A DNA stretch of 64,000 nt from Bauldia litoralis. Its GTDB lineage: Bacteria; Pseudomonadota; Alphaproteobacteria; Rhizobiales; Kaistiaceae. Under the pieces are notes generated by a model. The model saw only the letters and a program-made list of their open reading frames with translations, searched no databases and had not been told where the DNA came from. Below are positions 62,452-64,000 of this stretch, piece by piece. Both the position numbers and the translations under genes were made by a program. The stretch covers positions 496,001 through 560,000 of the forward strand of contig NZ_FMXQ01000003.1 in assembly GCF_900104485.1 (NCBI RefSeq), written 5' to 3'. How positions within the stretch are numbered: the stretch's first letter is position 1; each line of letters opens with the position of its first letter.

Positions 62452-63229
62452 GGTCCCATTCCAGGTCGAACCGGCCGGTGGCGCCGGCGCGGTTGCGTTC
62501 GAGGTGAAGCCGCCAGGCAGGGCGGCCGATGCCGGCGGCGAAATCGTCGAGGGTGCCGGCCGGTCGCGGCTCGACCAGCCAGCGGGTGGCGGCGGCGCCC
62601 GGTTCGGCGGCGGCGGCCTGGCGGAGCAGGATCCCCATGACGCCGCCGTCGCGGGCCCGGAGCGCCAGCCGGCGGCTGGCGGTGAGGTCGAGGACGCGGG
62701 GATGGCCGCGGATCTCGCCGAGCACCCCGGCAAGACCGGCGCAGCGCAGCCCCTCCTCGAAGACCCACAGCGTCTCCTCCGGCCGGCGGGTGACGACGAC
62801 GATCAGCCGGCCGGGGTCGAGACCGAAGCGATCGAGGCCCGGCCCATGGGGATGGCCGCCCTCGCGGACCGCGGCTTCCTCCATCACCCAGAGCAGCGGA
62901 CGGTCGTCGCCGACGGTCAGGCGGGCCAGAATGGCGGCGGCGAAGCCGGTGGCGGCGGAGCCGGCGCGGGTGGTCTCGGCCCGGACCTCGTGCAGGGCGT
63001 TGCGGCGCAGGCCGCCGCCGAGCAGGCAATCGAGGCCCTCGACGCCGAAGGGCAGCAGCTTTTCGGCGCGCCGGGGGGCGAGACGCGGGGCCTCCGGCCT
63101 TTCCGGTCCCTGAGGGGGGACGGCAGGCGACGGCGGTGCCTCGACGCCGAGCGGACGGCCCTCGATTTCGGCAATCCTCCGGCGCAGCCCGGCAAAGTCG
63201 TCCCCTGCCATGAAAACGCTCGCGCGCAT
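62318..63229 (-). CDS. imuA: ImuA, SulA/RecA-like mutasome accessory protein
   Basis: This 303-residue protein has the ImuA pattern: LLPFGVEGLDCLLGGGLRRNALHEV, LLWVMEEAAVREGGHPHGPGLDRFGLDPGRLIVV, and ATRWLVEPRP toward the C-terminus. It is the first gene of the SOS mutasome operon with imuB and dnaE2. I place the start at the ATG at 63229 because the LexA box at 63256-63270 must lie upstream; the longer frame from 63301 would run through the operator. 63211 is an alternative. Confidence 0.92.
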   Translation of the reverse strand: MRASVFMAGDDFAGLRRRIAEIEGRPLGVEAPPSPAVPPQGPERPEAPRLAPRRAEKLLPFGVEGLDCLLGGGLRRNALHEVRAETTRAGSAATGFAAAILARLTVGDDRPLLWVMEEAAVREGGHPHGPGLDRFGLDPGRLIVVVTRRPEETLWVFEEGLRCAGLAGVLGEIRGHPRVLDLTASRRLALRARDGGVMGILLRQAAAAEPGAAATRWLVEPRPAGTLDDFAAGIGRPAWRLHLERNRAGATGRFDLEWDHDARSFALAPLATPALSRPGAALPADRPDLARTAGTVVAYRRTG

Positions 63230-63255
63230 GGCTTTCGGCCTTTCGATGTGAATAT

Positions 63256-63270
63256 GTTCCTGTTTTGTTC
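63256..63270. promoter_or_regulatory. LexA (SOS) box upstream of imuA
   Basis: Read toward imuA the sequence is GAAC-AAAACAG-GAAC, a perfect GAAC-N7-GAAC alphaproteobacterial LexA box, 27 nt before the chosen imuA start. It implies DNA-damage induction of imuA-imuB. Confidence 0.9.
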
Positions 63271-63408
63271 TATTGATTCCGGAGAACGAAAAAAGAGTCA
63301 AGCGGATTCCGGGAAAGCCTGTGGTAACGGGCTCGCCGCTAAGGTGTCGCCCCGTCCAGCCGCCGCCTTCACCCAGGCCGCAGTCGTCCCACGCCGATCG
63401 GAGCCGTC

Positions 63409-63852
63409 ATGATCCGCGCCAAAGCCGTCCTTGCCGTTGCCTTTTCCGCCGCCTTCGCCCTGCCGGCAGTGGCGCTCGACCCGGGGGGCGAGCAGTACAA
63501 GAACCTGCTGACGCCGCTGCTCGAAAGCGGCAAGACGATCCTCGACCAACAGATCGCCTATCCCGCCGGCACGGCCAAGGTGACGGCGGCAATCGTCACC
63601 ATCCCGCCCGGCAACGACACCGGCTGGCATACGCACGAGGTGCCGCTCTTCGCCTATGTGATGGAGGGCGAATTGTCGGTCGACTATGGCAGCAAGGGCG
63701 TCAAGGTCTACAAGGCGGGCGACAGCCTGCTCGAGGCGATGGACTGGCCGCATAACGGCACCAACCGGACCGACAAGCCGATGAAGCTGCTGGCCGTCTA
63801 CATGGGCGCCGAGGGCGAGCCAAACGCCGAGCCGGTCGACGGACCGAAATAG
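63409..63852 (+). CDS. Exported cupin-domain protein
   Basis: This 147-residue protein has a signal peptide (MIRAKAVLAVAFSAAFALPAVA, cleavage before LDPGG) and a single cupin barrel: VTIPPGNDTGWHTHEVPLFAYVMEGELSVDYG with the metal-ligand histidines and glutamate, then YKAGDSLLEAMDWPHNGTN with the third motif. It is a periplasmic cupin of unknown substrate. It diverges from imuA across about 180 bp. Confidence 0.88.
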   Translation: MIRAKAVLAVAFSAAFALPAVALDPGGEQYKNLLTPLLESGKTILDQQIAYPAGTAKVTAAIVTIPPGNDTGWHTHEVPLFAYVMEGELSVDYGSKGVKVYKAGDSLLEAMDWPHNGTNRTDKPMKLLAVYMGAEGEPNAEPVDGPK

Positions 63853-63931
63853 CGCAAGCGGCGCCGGCCGGGGGAACCGGGCCCGCCTTCGCCGTCTTGA
63901 CGCCATATGTCGCGACTATCAGGGTCGACCC

Positions 63932-64000
63932 ATGAACGGTCGATTCCCCGCCATGGTCCTCATCGTCGCCGCCATCGCGGCGCCGGACGCCGGCATGGCG
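63932..64000 (+). CDS. Start of an exported protein, cut by the window edge
   Basis: An ATG with AGGG upstream opens a frame whose 23 visible codons read as a signal peptide (FPAMVLIVAAIAAPDAGMA). The gene continues beyond the window. Its product cannot be identified. Confidence 0.45.
   Translation, partial: MNGRFPAMVLIVAAIAAPDAGMA

Overview
The window looks like a GC-rich (visibly about two-thirds G+C) alphaproteobacterial chromosome, probably of the Hyphomicrobiales/Rhizobiales. This rests on a LexA box of the GAAC-N7-GAAC type, an imuA-imuB-dnaE2 mutagenesis cassette, a ureDABCEFG urease operon with alphaproteobacterial gene order, a CnoX-type thioredoxin / Lon-N / Trm112-like trio, and dispersed palindromic repeats of the kind common in this class. 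The species cannot be named from the sequence.

Layout. 0-4.2 kb: a LuxR-type response regulator diverges from a periplasmic molybdopterin-oxidoreductase-fold protein and a hybrid histidine kinase carrying PAS, REC and Hpt domains, a likely phosphorelay. 4.3-11.6 kb: a leftward dipeptide/oligopeptide ABC import locus (RpiR regulator, binding protein, two permeases, fused double ATPase, uncharacterised C-terminal gene) with repeated putative operators. 12.0-17.0 kb: a two-gene secreted cassette, a peptidoglycan-binding-like protein followed by a 1322-residue protein with four cysteine-spaced helical repeats. Then a tRNA-Gly(GCC), a YbaK/ProX editing protein, and a type-I-secreted Calx-beta/sugar-dehydrogenase/RTX protein. 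21.0-25.6 kb: thioredoxin, Lon-N and UPF0434 genes, an alpha/beta hydrolase, and an isoprenylcysteine-methyltransferase-like protein coupled to a membrane hydrolase-like protein. 25.7-33.0 kb: two separate osmoprotectant importers (OpuC/Osm type leftward, ProXWV type rightward). 33.0-42.2 kb: CAP lipoprotein, two acyl-CoA synthetases, a JmjC-like cupin, a GNAT/FemAB protein, a polysaccharide flippase, TusA and a D,D-carboxypeptidase.

42.5-48.2 kb: a complete urease operon with two extra genes, a small His-rich membrane protein between ureA and ureB and a Cys-rich protein between ureB and ureC. 48.3-54.4 kb: M20 hydrolase, an ABC exporter ending in a nine-copy Lys-Asp tract, a VOC protein, and an M48 protease/LemA pair. 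54.9-55.8 kb: an AT-rich accessory gene apparently split by a one-base frameshift.

55.8-63.3 kb is the most unusual stretch. It holds the SOS mutasome genes imuA, imuB and dnaE2, with a BrnT/BrnA toxin-antitoxin pair in the opposite orientation between imuB and dnaE2. Several palindromic repeats sit in frame inside both dnaE2 and imuB. brnT and dnaE2 start only 59 bp apart on opposite strands around a small inverted repeat, so the two systems may share control. The window ends with a periplasmic cupin and the first codons of another exported protein.
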